The translations under genes were made by a program, and so were the position numbers. The notes under the pieces were generated by a model. It saw only the letters and a program-made list of their open reading frames with translations. It was not told the DNA's origin and did not search any database. From Phycisphaeraceae bacterium (GTDB taxonomy: Bacteria > Planctomycetota > Phycisphaerae > Phycisphaerales > Phycisphaeraceae), in the NCBI GenBank assembly GCA_020850375.1, contig JADZET010000224.1:1-14128 (forward strand): a stretch of DNA of 14,128 nt, in the 5' to 3' direction. Position 1 is the first letter of the stretch, and each line of letters begins with the position of its first letter. Shown piece by piece: positions 6,007 to 13,272 of the stretch.

Positions 6007-7434
6007 TCAGAGCACGAACCGGCTGAGGTCCTCGTCGCCGAGGATGGGCCCGACCTGCTGCTGCACGAACTCGGCCGTGATGGTCAGCTCCTTCCGGCCC
6101 TGCTCGACGCGCTCGGGCGCATCGAAGTTGATCTGCTCGAAGACTTTCTCGACGATCGTCATCAGCCGGCGGGCGCCGATGTTTTCCATCGTCGCGTTGG
6201 CCCGCGCGGCCAAGTCGGCCATCGTCTCGATCGCCGCGGGGTCGAAGCGCACGTCCAGCCCCTCGACGCCCAGCAGCGACTGCTGCTGACGCGTCAGGGC
6301 GTTGCCCGGCTCGGTGAGGATGCGCACGAAGTCGTCCTTGCCCAGCGGTGAGAGCTCGACGCGGATGGGGAACCGCCCCTGCAGCTCGGGCATCAGGTCG
6401 CTGACGGCCGCGCTGTGGAACGCGCCGGCCGCGATGAACAGGATGTGGTCGGTCTTGACCAGGCCGTGCCGGGTGTTGACCGTGGACCCCTCGACGATCG
6501 GCAAGAGGTCGCGCTGCACCCCCTGACGCGAGACGTCCGGCCCCCCGCCCCCGCCCCCGGACGCGCCCGAGCCGTGGCCTGCTGAACCTCCGGGGGTGGC
6601 GATCTTGTCGATTTCGTCGAGGAAAATGATGCCGCTCTGCTCGGTGCGGCGGATGGCCTCGGTGGTGATCTTGTCGCGGTCCAGGAGCTTGTCCGTCTCC
6701 TGCTCGGTGAGGATCCGCCGCGCCTCGGCCACGGTCACGCGCCGCCGCTTGCTCTGCGCGGGCATGAGGCGCTCGAACATGTTGGCCATGTCCGGGTCCA
6801 TCTGGTCCAGGCCCATCCCCGCGAACACCGCGGGCGTCGAGGGCTTGGAGGCGACGGTGATCTCGACCTCCCGCCCGTCGAGCGCGCCCGACGCAAGCTG
6901 CTCGCGCAGGCGCCCCCGGGCGTGCTCGCGGCGTTCGAGCGAATCATCCGTGGCGGTGATCGACGCCGAGCTGAGTGTGGTCGAACTGCCGGCCGGCGGC
7001 AGCAGCACGTCGATCAGCCGTTCGACCGCCAGCGGCGCGGCCTTCTCGCGCACCGACTCGGCCTGCTCGGCCCGGACGATCTGCAACGCCTGCTCGAGCA
7101 GGTCGCGGACCATCGACTCGACGTCCCGGCCGTGGTAGCCGACCTCGGTGTACCGGCTGGCCTCGACCTTGACGAACGGCGCCCCGGTCAGCGTGGCGAG
7201 CCGGCGGGCGATCTCGGTCTTGCCCACGCCGGTGGGGCCGACCATGATGATGTTCTTGGGGGGGATCTCCTGGGCCACGTCCGGGGGCAGTTGCTGGCGG
7301 CGCCAGCGGTTGCGGATGGCCACGGCCACGGCGTGCTTGGCGGCCTGCTGGCCGATGATGTACCGGTCGAGCTCGGCGACGATCCGGCGGGGCGTCAGCG
7401 ACGTGGCGGGCGACGAAGCCATGGGCATGCTCAT
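6007..7434 (-). CDS. hslU: HslU (ClpY), ATPase subunit of the HslUV protease
   Basis: HslU is a cytoplasmic AAA+ unfoldase that feeds proteins to the HslV peptidase. The 475-residue protein has the expected N-terminal TPRRIVAELDRYIIGQ, Walker A GPTGVGKT (66-73), the HslU-specific I-domain (about 110-255), Walker B IIFLDE (269-274), an Arg finger in GRFPIRVEL (353-361), sensor 2 IGARRL (419-424) and the C-terminal DEDLSRFVL (467-475), which in the family docks into HslV. Two oddities: the pore loop reads GYHG (99-102) where E. coli has GYVG, and a Gly/Ser-rich insertion (281-298) precedes the conserved GPDVSRQGVQRDLLP. The outermost ATG 7434 is annotated; ATG 7428 (Met 3) has AGGA at a better distance of 6 nt and may be the real start. 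No hslV is adjacent, so it must be encoded elsewhere if present. Confidence 0.96.
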   Translation of the reverse strand: MSMPMASSPATSLTPRRIVAELDRYIIGQQAAKHAVAVAIRNRWRRQQLPPDVAQEIPPKNIIMVGPTGVGKTEIARRLATLTGAPFVKVEASRYTEVGYHGRDVESMVRDLLEQALQIVRAEQAESVREKAAPLAVERLIDVLLPPAGSSTTLSSASITATDDSLERREHARGRLREQLASGALDGREVEITVASKPSTPAVFAGMGLDQMDPDMANMFERLMPAQSKRRRVTVAEARRILTEQETDKLLDRDKITTEAIRRTEQSGIIFLDEIDKIATPGGSAGHGSGASGGGGGGPDVSRQGVQRDLLPIVEGSTVNTRHGLVKTDHILFIAAGAFHSAAVSDLMPELQGRFPIRVELSPLGKDDFVRILTEPGNALTRQQQSLLGVEGLDVRFDPAAIETMADLAARANATMENIGARRLMTIVEKVFEQINFDAPERVEQGRKELTITAEFVQQQVGPILGDEDLSRFVL

Positions 7435-7745
7435 TCCTGGGGGTGGCTGCGGAGCGGGACAGGCATTGTAGGGCTCACAAACGGGGTCGTGTCTGGACGG
7501 ATTTCGTCCTTTGTTCGCTGCCTTGGCGGGTCTGATAACACCTCAAAGTTCAGCCGCCGACCCTAAACCGGGCAAGCTATTGCGTCGATGTTATCCGAGC
7601 GGAGTGTAACGATCCGGCGGCGGAGGCAACCCCCGGAAGTTCATCGACTTCCGGACACGCCTGAGCGAGGCTGGCCTCGTAAGTGCCGGAGCTGCCTGCG
7701 CCAGTGGCCCCGTGATGTTCTTTCTTCGAGAGGCGGCGAAACGGC
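7435..7745. other. Divergent intergenic region between hslU and pilM
   Basis: A 311-bp region that must contain the control elements of both divergent transcripts. For hslU, TACAAT (7470-7465, minus strand) is a good -10 with no matching -35. For pilM, TTGTTC (7511-7516) and GATAAC (7534-7539) with 17-bp spacing is a weak candidate. It also holds the inverted repeat at 7633-7654. No tRNA-like fold or small gene is convincing. Confidence 0.4.
7633..7654. other. Perfect 8-bp inverted repeat upstream of pilM
   Basis: CCGGAAGT (7633-7640) and ACTTCCGG (7647-7654) flank a 6-nt loop. No T-tract follows on either strand. It lies 92 bp before the pilM ATG, possibly in the leader of the pil operon. 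Confidence 0.35.
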
Positions 7746-9041
7746 ATGCTTTGGGGATGGTCCAAAACCAAGTGCTCGCCGATCGGGATCGACTTCGGTG
7801 TCGATCGCGTCAAGCTCATCCAGGTCACCCTGACCGATCCACCCCAGCTGCTCGCCGCGGCGTCGGCCGAGCTGCCGGCCGAAGCGCGCAACGACCCCGC
7901 CACCCGCACCACGTTCCTCTGCGACAACCTCCGCCAGCTCGTCCGCAAGGGCGGCTTCGTCGGCCGACGGGCCATCTGCTCGATCCCCGCCAGCCAGACG
8001 CTTGTGGCCTACCTCCAGATCAACCGCTCCGAGTCCGAGAGCCTCACCGACCAGGTGGCCGCCCACCTGCGTGAGCGATTCAACGTCGAGCCCGCACGCC
8101 TGGTCATCCGCCACCTGGTCTCCGACGCCGGGCCCGGCGCCGCCAACAAACAGGAGGTCATCGTCCTGGCCGCCGGCCGCGAGATGGTCCGTCGCTACAT
8201 GGATATGCTCAAGAGCGTCAGGCTCGACGTCGTGGGCATGCAGAGCGAGCCGGTGGCCATGCTCAAGTCCTTCGAGCACATGTACCGCCGGGCCGAGGAC
8301 GCCAACCGGACGACCTGCTTCATCGACATCGGCGCCGCCACGACCAAGCTCATCATCGCCCACGGCTCGCGCCTGGTCTTCGCCAAGACCATTGGCGCCG
8401 CCGGCGACCACCTGACCCGTCAGCACGCCAAGGCCCACAGCCTCGACTTCACCGCCGCCCGCCAGGCGCGCATGAGCTTGCAGGCCGACCCCGAGGCCGC
8501 CGCCGCCGTGGCGGCGCCGCCCCGCCGGGCCGAACGCCAGCTCGTCGCCGCCACGCCCGGCGCATCGACCTCGCACTCCGCCGGCGGCGCCATGGCCATG
8601 ATCGAGGCCCAGATGCGGGCCGAACGCGAGGCGGCCGAGGCGGCCGAGTCTCAGATCCCCCCCGTCGATCCTCCGGTGGCCGACGAGCCCGTGGCCCATG
8701 AGCCCGAGCCGGTCGAGGGCGAGCCCGCCGAGCCCGCCGAGCCCGAAAACGACGCCGTCGAGTGCCTGATCGACGAGCTTCGGCTGAGCCTGCGTCACCA
8801 TCAGACCGTCTACCCCAACCGGGCCGTCGAGAAGCTGGTGTTCCTCGGCGGCGAGGCCAATCACCGCCAGACCTGCCAGGTCGTCGCCCGGGCCGTGCAC
8901 ATCGGCGCCCAGCTCGGCGACCCCCTGGCCCGTCTCACGCGGGCCGCCTCCTGCAAGCCCCCGGTCAACGTCGACCTCCGCCGCCCGCAGCCGGGCTGGG
9001 CCGTGCCGCTGGGCCTGGCCCTGAGCCCCCCCGACTGCTGA
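7746..9041 (+). CDS. pilM: PilM-like actin-fold protein of type IV pilus / type II secretion assembly
   Basis: PilM is a cytoplasmic actin-like ATP-binding protein that binds the N-terminal tail of PilN under the inner membrane. The 431-residue protein shows the phosphate-1 motif PIGIDFGVDRVKLIQV (12-27), SIPASQTLVAYLQI (79-92), the phosphate-2 motif CFIDIGAATTKLII (191-204), the adenosine-type motif LVFLGGEANH (364-373) and the C-terminal GWAVPLGLAL (417-426). Between residues about 247 and 336 it carries an Ala/Pro/Glu-rich low-complexity insertion, including a charged helix-like part (284-302) and an EP-rich stretch. This makes it about 80 residues longer than typical PilM proteins of about 350. 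First gene of the pil operon, with a weak GAGAGG 12 nt before ATG. Confidence 0.9.
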   Translation: MLWGWSKTKCSPIGIDFGVDRVKLIQVTLTDPPQLLAAASAELPAEARNDPATRTTFLCDNLRQLVRKGGFVGRRAICSIPASQTLVAYLQINRSESESLTDQVAAHLRERFNVEPARLVIRHLVSDAGPGAANKQEVIVLAAGREMVRRYMDMLKSVRLDVVGMQSEPVAMLKSFEHMYRRAEDANRTTCFIDIGAATTKLIIAHGSRLVFAKTIGAAGDHLTRQHAKAHSLDFTAARQARMSLQADPEAAAAVAAPPRRAERQLVAATPGASTSHSAGGAMAMIEAQMRAEREAAEAAESQIPPVDPPVADEPVAHEPEPVEGEPAEPAEPENDAVECLIDELRLSLRHHQTVYPNRAVEKLVFLGGEANHRQTCQVVARAVHIGAQLGDPLARLTRAASCKPPVNVDLRRPQPGWAVPLGLALSPPDC

Positions 9042-9120
9042 CCCCCCCGGAAGTTGAGAAAAGGGTAGAGCGACACAAGGGACAAATCCACCGATCCGAC
9101 CTCCCCAACGAGTACACGCC

Positions 9121-9957
9121 ATGGCCGACCTGAGCATCCTTCCCGACGACTACTTGGAAATGCGGGTCCAACGCCGCACGAACCTGATCAGCCTGACGCT
9201 GTTCATGATCGTCATGGGCGCCGTGGTCGCGGCCTACTACGTCACCGACCGCCAGCGCTCCGAGGTCAAGGCCCTCAAGGCCCAGGTCGACGGCCAGTTC
9301 GAGGACGCCGCCAAGCGACTCGAGCAGCTCGACCAGCTCCAGCAGCGCAAGGCCCAGATGATGCGCAAGGCCGAGGTCAGCGGCGCCCTGATCGAGCGCG
9401 TCCCGCGCAGCGTCATGCTGGCCGAGATGATCAACAACATGCCCGCGACCGTCAGCCTGCTCCAGTTCGACCTGTCGACCCGCATCATCTCGTCCGGCCC
9501 GCGCCCGAGCACCGCCATGGAGCGGGCCAAGAAGGAGCGCAAGGCCGCCGAGCAGGCCGTCGGACCGCAGGTCCCGACCAAGCGGGCGTCGATCTACATC
9601 GTCGGCCTGGCCCCGACCGACGTCGAGGTCGCCCAGTTCATGGCCTCCCTCGCCCAGAGTCGGCTCTTCCGCGAGATCAACCTCGTGTTCAGCGAAGAGG
9701 ACACCCTCGACGGTCGCCAGGTCCGACGCTTCCGCGTCGAGATGGTCATCAACCCCGACATCGACATGCAGAGCTTTGAGCCCCTGCGGGCCGACAAGCC
9801 CCCGAATCAGAACCCCCTGGGCGAGACCTTCCAGATCGCCACCGACGGCAAGATCGTCGCCCCCGGAACCCCCGGAAACCCCGGAACCCCCGCCCCCGGA
9901 AGTCATGCCGGTGGTTCCACGCCCGCCAACCCGTCCACGGCGCAGGCCAAGGAGTGA
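9121..9957 (+). CDS. pilN: PilN-like inner-membrane assembly protein
   Basis: PilN is a bitopic inner-membrane protein that links PilM to the PilO/PilP periplasmic ring. The 278-residue protein has a short cytoplasmic tail with LSILPDDY (4-11), comparable to the PilM-binding INLLP motif of the family. A transmembrane segment (about 22-41) and a coiled coil (about 45-85) follow. The periplasmic ferredoxin-like part (97-210) includes SVMLAEMINNMPATVSLLQF and the family-like ASIYIVGLAPTDVEVAQFM. A charged insertion lies at 125-156. The C-terminal tail (211-278) is Pro/Gly/Thr-rich and unlike most PilN proteins. It is separated from pilM by 79 bp; its RBS is weak. An AAGGAG for the next gene lies within its last codons. 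Confidence 0.88.
   Translation: MADLSILPDDYLEMRVQRRTNLISLTLFMIVMGAVVAAYYVTDRQRSEVKALKAQVDGQFEDAAKRLEQLDQLQQRKAQMMRKAEVSGALIERVPRSVMLAEMINNMPATVSLLQFDLSTRIISSGPRPSTAMERAKKERKAAEQAVGPQVPTKRASIYIVGLAPTDVEVAQFMASLAQSRLFREINLVFSEEDTLDGRQVRRFRVEMVINPDIDMQSFEPLRADKPPNQNPLGETFQIATDGKIVAPGTPGNPGTPAPGSHAGGSTPANPSTAQAKE
9865..9891 (+). repeat. Three 9-bp tandem repeats in pilN
   Basis: Three imperfect copies of GGAACCCCC encode GTP-GNP-GTP in the tail of PilN. Related CCCCGGAAG words follow. Such a run could change length by slippage without breaking the frame. Confidence 0.6.
9949..9954 (+). promoter_or_regulatory. Ribosome binding site of pilO
   Basis: AAGGAG overlapping the end of pilN, 7 nt before ATG 9962. 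It selects MRLGARELIF as the start rather than the long upstream open frame beginning at 9776. Confidence 0.85.
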
Positions 9958-9961
9958 TCCC

Positions 9962-10531
9962 ATGAGACTCGGCGCACGAGAACTCATCTTCCTGCTGCTC
10001 TTGGTGGCCATGCCCGTGGCCGCTTACTTCATGGTCTTCGAGCCCCGCAACCAGCAGATCCGCGAGGCCACCGAGGAGATCCGCCAGAAGCAGCTCAAGC
10101 TCAAGCAGCTCGAGGCCGCCACCGGCGCCATCGCCGACCTGGGCCTCGAGATCGACAAGCTCACCGAGGCCATCAACGTCTTCGAGCAGAAGCTCCCCGC
10201 CCAGCGCGAGGTCGAGGTCGTCCTCCAGCAGGTCTGGGAGCTCGCCGCCGCCCAGAAGCTCGTGCCCAAGAGCGTGCGGACCGACAAGCTCATCCGCCAG
10301 CCCGAGTACAGCGAGCTGCCGATCAAGATGACCATCGTCGGCAACTTCGACGGGTTCTACGCCTTCCTGCTGGACCTCGAGAAGATGCCCCGTATCACCC
10401 AGCTCCCCATGCTCTCGCTCAAGAAGGCCAAGACCGACGAGGGCGAGATGCAGGCCGAGATGGTCCTGACCATCTTCTTCGAGCGGGCCCAGGACACGCC
10501 GCAGCCCAAGACGTCCGGAGGCAGGTCATGA
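9962..10531 (+). CDS. pilO: PilO-like inner-membrane assembly protein
   Basis: PilO pairs with PilN in the inner-membrane alignment subcomplex of type IV pili. The 189-residue protein has a transmembrane segment (about 8-25), a heptad-rich coiled coil (about 30-78) and a periplasmic ferredoxin-like domain (about 83-175) with the family motif MTIVGNFDGFYAFLLDLEKM (123-142). This is normal PilO length. The open frame extends upstream to 9776, but that part is Pro/Arg-rich shadow of pilN. The start at 9962 follows AAGGAG by 7 nt and lies 4 nt after the pilN stop. The stop overlaps the next ATG (ATGA), so translational coupling is likely. Confidence 0.92.
   Translation: MRLGARELIFLLLLVAMPVAAYFMVFEPRNQQIREATEEIRQKQLKLKQLEAATGAIADLGLEIDKLTEAINVFEQKLPAQREVEVVLQQVWELAAAQKLVPKSVRTDKLIRQPEYSELPIKMTIVGNFDGFYAFLLDLEKMPRITQLPMLSLKKAKTDEGEMQAEMVLTIFFERAQDTPQPKTSGGRS
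10517..10521 (+). promoter_or_regulatory. Ribosome binding site of the pilP-like gene
   Basis: GGAGG inside the end of pilO, 6 nt before ATG 10528. It supports the ATGA overlap start. Confidence 0.8.
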
Positions 10532-11295
10532 ATTCGCCGAGCGCCAACGAAGATCCACGGGTCGAACCCGGCCAGGACGAGCTGGGCTTCTCGACGTCCA
10601 CGCTCGGCGGCGAGGGGACCGACGCCCTCGATGCCGACACGGGCTTCGAGGCCAAGCCCCCGGGCCGGTTCATGAACCAGGGTACCCTGCTGATCTTCAT
10701 GGCCATCCTCGTGGCCGGCGGATCGCTCTACGCCATGCGCCTCAGCCGCGGCGACCTGACCAAGTCCACCAACACCTCCGTCGAGGCCAAGATCGAGCAG
10801 GCCCTGGCCAAGCTCACCCGTCCCGAGGCCCTGCGGGACAAGGACCCGCTCCGACCGGACAACCTCAAGAGCGTCTTCCAGGACACCGAAGCGGTCGTCA
10901 ACATGTTCTCCTCCGACCCGGCCGAGCGGCAGGTGCCCGCCCACCTGCTCAAGAAGAACCCCTTTAGGCTCTACAACCCCCAGCCGACCGACGTCGACGA
11001 CGGCTCCGACGGCCGCCGGGCCGAGCAGGAGCTCGCCCGCCTGCGCGACAAACTCGCCCGCGACTACAAAAAGCTGACCCTCAACGGCATCAACGCCGGC
11101 CGCATCCCCATCGCGGTCATCAACGGCGAGATGTACCGTCAGGGCGACAAGGTCGGCCCGTTCGTCATCCAGAGCATCCGCACCGAGGACTTCGCCGTCA
11201 CCCTTGAAAGCTCGGGCCTGATCTTCACCCTGCGGATGGAGGCCACCCGCAACGAGGCCGGCATGAGCCAGGGCGTCCTGCAGTCCACCCAATAA
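10528..11295 (+). CDS. PilP / GspC-like membrane-anchored periplasmic protein
   Basis: The 255-residue protein has an acidic, low-complexity cytoplasmic N-terminus (1-45), one transmembrane segment (about 52-70), a helical linker and a small C-terminal domain (about 183-236). That domain reads LTLNGINAGRIPIAVINGE, then GDKVGPFVIQSI and VTLESSGLIFTLRM, the beta-pattern of PilP and the HR domain of GspC/GspB proteins. In the family this domain joins the PilN/PilO complex to the secretin. Classical PilP is a lipoprotein; no lipobox is seen here, and the TM anchor is more like GspC. Position after pilO, with a 4-bp ATGA overlap, argues for the pilP role. I leave the symbol empty because both names fit. 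Confidence 0.75.
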   Translation: MNSPSANEDPRVEPGQDELGFSTSTLGGEGTDALDADTGFEAKPPGRFMNQGTLLIFMAILVAGGSLYAMRLSRGDLTKSTNTSVEAKIEQALAKLTRPEALRDKDPLRPDNLKSVFQDTEAVVNMFSSDPAERQVPAHLLKKNPFRLYNPQPTDVDDGSDGRRAEQELARLRDKLARDYKKLTLNGINAGRIPIAVINGEMYRQGDKVGPFVIQSIRTEDFAVTLESSGLIFTLRMEATRNEAGMSQGVLQSTQ

Positions 11296-11308
11296 GCCTC
11301 CTTCTCCC

Positions 11309-11326
11309 CCGGGGGTCGATCCCCGG
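11309..11326 (+). other. GC hairpin before the first possible pilB start
   Basis: CCGGGG (11309-11314) and CCCCGG (11321-11326) form a 6-bp stem with a 6-nt loop, ending 5 nt before ATG 11332. It leaves no room for an RBS for that ATG, which favours ATG 11356. No T-tract follows. Confidence 0.4.
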
Positions 11327-11331
11327 CGGTC

Positions 11332-13233
11332 ATGACCACACGGACGGAAGAACCTATGCCCCCCCAAGGCCTCAAAGATTTACTCGACCGCATGGACGCC
11401 CTGGGCAAGGGCTCTTCTTCTGCGCCCCCGCCCCCGGATGGGTCGGAGACGACAAGAGACGCCGCCGCCGCTGCCCCCCCCCCGGCCGAGGCCCTGCACG
11501 AGCTCTGGACCCCCGAGACCGGACCCGACCTCCAGGTCCTGGACCTCGGCCAGCTGCTGCTGGACCGCCGGGCCGTCACCGGCGCCCAGCTCAACACCGC
11601 ACGCACTGTCGTCTCCCAGACGCCCGGCAAGACCCTCGCCGACGCCCTGGTCGACCTCGGCGTCGACGAACCCTCCGTCCAGCAGGCCGTCTCCGAGCTG
11701 GCCAACCTGCCCTTCGAGCCCCTGGCGCCCGGGCAGGTCGAGCTGAGCAAGCACCTGCACAAGCTCGGGCTGGACTACTGCAAGACCCACGGCGTGATCC
11801 CCCTGCGCATGGCCGGCACGCGCCTGGTCCTGGGCGTCACCCACCCGGACAACCTGGCCATCGTCGACGAGGTCCGCCACCGCCTCGGCGTCAGCCTCAA
11901 GCCCGTGGTCGTCAGCCGCCTCGGTCTCGCCGCCGTCATCGACGGCTTCAGGGAAGAGGACGGCGCGTCCAACGAGGTCAAGGTCGACGAGATCATCAAG
12001 GGCATCGAGGAGGACGACGTCGAGGTCGTCGCCAACAAGGAGGAGGACCTCGACCTCGAGAAGGCCGCCGGCGAGTCCCCCGTCATCCGCTATGTCAACT
12101 ACCTGATCTTCAACGCTGTCAAGGAAGGCGCCAGCGACATCCACGTCGAGCCGCAGGAAAAGAAGCTCAAGATCCGCTACCGCGTCGACGGCATCCTGTT
12201 CGAGATGATGAACCCGCCTCACCACATGCACGCGGCGATCATCTCGCGCCTGAAGGTCATGGCCAACCTCGACATCTCCGAGCGCCGCCTGCCCCAGGAC
12301 GGCCGCATCCGCGCCATGGTCCACGGCCGCAAGCTCGACCTGCGACTCTCGACGCTTCCCACCTCGCAGGGCGAGAAGGCCGTCATGCGTATCCTCGACA
12401 CCCGCTCCATCCAGGTCAAGCTCGAGGAGCTGGGCATGGGCGAGGACTGCCTGCTGATCTGGCGGCACCCCATCGACCAGCCGCACGGCATCGTCCTGGT
12501 CACCGGGCCCACCGGGTCGGGCAAGACCACCACGCTCTACGCCTCGATCGGCCAGATGGACCGGGCCGGCCTGAACATCTCGACCGTCGAGGACCCCGTC
12601 GAATACCACCTGAGCGCCATCAACCAGGTCCAGGTCCATGACCGGATCGGCATGGGCTTCGCCGCGGCGCTGCGGGCCCTGCTGCGTCAGGACCCCGACG
12701 TCATCATGGTCGGCGAGATTCGCGACGCCGAGACGGCCCGCATCGCCATCCAGGCGTCGCTGACCGGCCACCTGGTGCTCTCGACCCTCCACACCAACGA
12801 CGCCCCGTCGTCGGTCACGCGACTGATCAACATCGGCGTCGAGCCCTACCTCATCGGCGCCGCCGTCAACGCCGTGCTCGCCCAGCGCCTCGTCCGCAAG
12901 ATCTGCCAGCACTGCAAGCAGCAGGTCAGGCCGCCCGACGCCATCGCCGAGCACCTGGCCAACCACGGCATCGCCATCGACCAGGTCTGGACGGGCCAGG
13001 GGTGCGACCGATGCCGCCGCACCGGCTACTCCGGACGGCAGGGCCTATACGAGCTGCTGGTGCTCGACGACTTCCTGCGCGACAAGATCGCCTCGAGCCC
13101 CAACGTCACCGAGTTCCGCCGGCTGTGCATCGAACGCGGCATGTCCACGCTCCGCGAGGACGGGTTCAAGAAGGTGGCCCAGGGCATCACCACGGTCGAC
13201 GAGGTTCTCCGCGTCACCGAGTCGACGATCTGA
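11332..13233 (+). CDS. pilB: PilB / GspE-type secretion ATPase
   Basis: PilB/GspE is a hexameric cytoplasmic ATPase that powers pilus or pseudopilus extension. The 633-residue protein has a disordered N-terminus (25-55), an N-terminal GspE-like domain (about 66-205), and the ATPase domain with SDIHVEP (268-274), Walker A GPTGSGKT (392-399), Asp box STVEDPVEY (417-425), Walker B DPDVIMVGEIRD (454-465) and His box GHLVLSTLHTNDA (479-491). The Cys pairs C525/C528 and C558/C561 form the zinc-binding tetracysteine typical of GspE/PilB, absent from PilT. All catalytic motifs are intact. The outermost ATG 11332 is annotated, but ATG 11356 (Met 9) has GGAAG 5 nt upstream and is more likely. It lies 36 bp after the pilP-like gene, as last gene of the operon; pilC, pilT and a secretin are not in the window. 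Confidence 0.95.
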   Translation: MTTRTEEPMPPQGLKDLLDRMDALGKGSSSAPPPPDGSETTRDAAAAAPPPAEALHELWTPETGPDLQVLDLGQLLLDRRAVTGAQLNTARTVVSQTPGKTLADALVDLGVDEPSVQQAVSELANLPFEPLAPGQVELSKHLHKLGLDYCKTHGVIPLRMAGTRLVLGVTHPDNLAIVDEVRHRLGVSLKPVVVSRLGLAAVIDGFREEDGASNEVKVDEIIKGIEEDDVEVVANKEEDLDLEKAAGESPVIRYVNYLIFNAVKEGASDIHVEPQEKKLKIRYRVDGILFEMMNPPHHMHAAIISRLKVMANLDISERRLPQDGRIRAMVHGRKLDLRLSTLPTSQGEKAVMRILDTRSIQVKLEELGMGEDCLLIWRHPIDQPHGIVLVTGPTGSGKTTTLYASIGQMDRAGLNISTVEDPVEYHLSAINQVQVHDRIGMGFAAALRALLRQDPDVIMVGEIRDAETARIAIQASLTGHLVLSTLHTNDAPSSVTRLINIGVEPYLIGAAVNAVLAQRLVRKICQHCKQQVRPPDAIAEHLANHGIAIDQVWTGQGCDRCRRTGYSGRQGLYELLVLDDFLRDKIASSPNVTEFRRLCIERGMSTLREDGFKKVAQGITTVDEVLRVTESTI

Positions 13234-13272
13234 CCCGTTCCGTCCCGTGAATCAACGCAGAGAAAAAATGGC

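Noticed and set aside
7641..9137. Minus-strand open frame of 498 codons
   Set aside because: Antisense to pilM, which has intact actin-fold motifs; the product is Gly/Leu/Asp-rich without domains.
9776..9961. Upstream extension of the pilO frame
   Set aside because: Pro/Arg/Ser-rich and overlapping pilN; the AAGGAG at 9949-9954 points to ATG 9962, which begins a TM protein of normal PilO length.
11380..12966. Minus-strand open frame of 528 codons
   Set aside because: Antisense to pilB; Asp/Val/Gly-rich shadow of a gene with very high GC at third positions.
13234..13272. Terminator between convergent pilB and glycosyltransferase genes
   Set aside because: There is a T-run for the minus strand (13268-13263), but the preceding GC-rich bases form only a very short stem; not strong enough to call.
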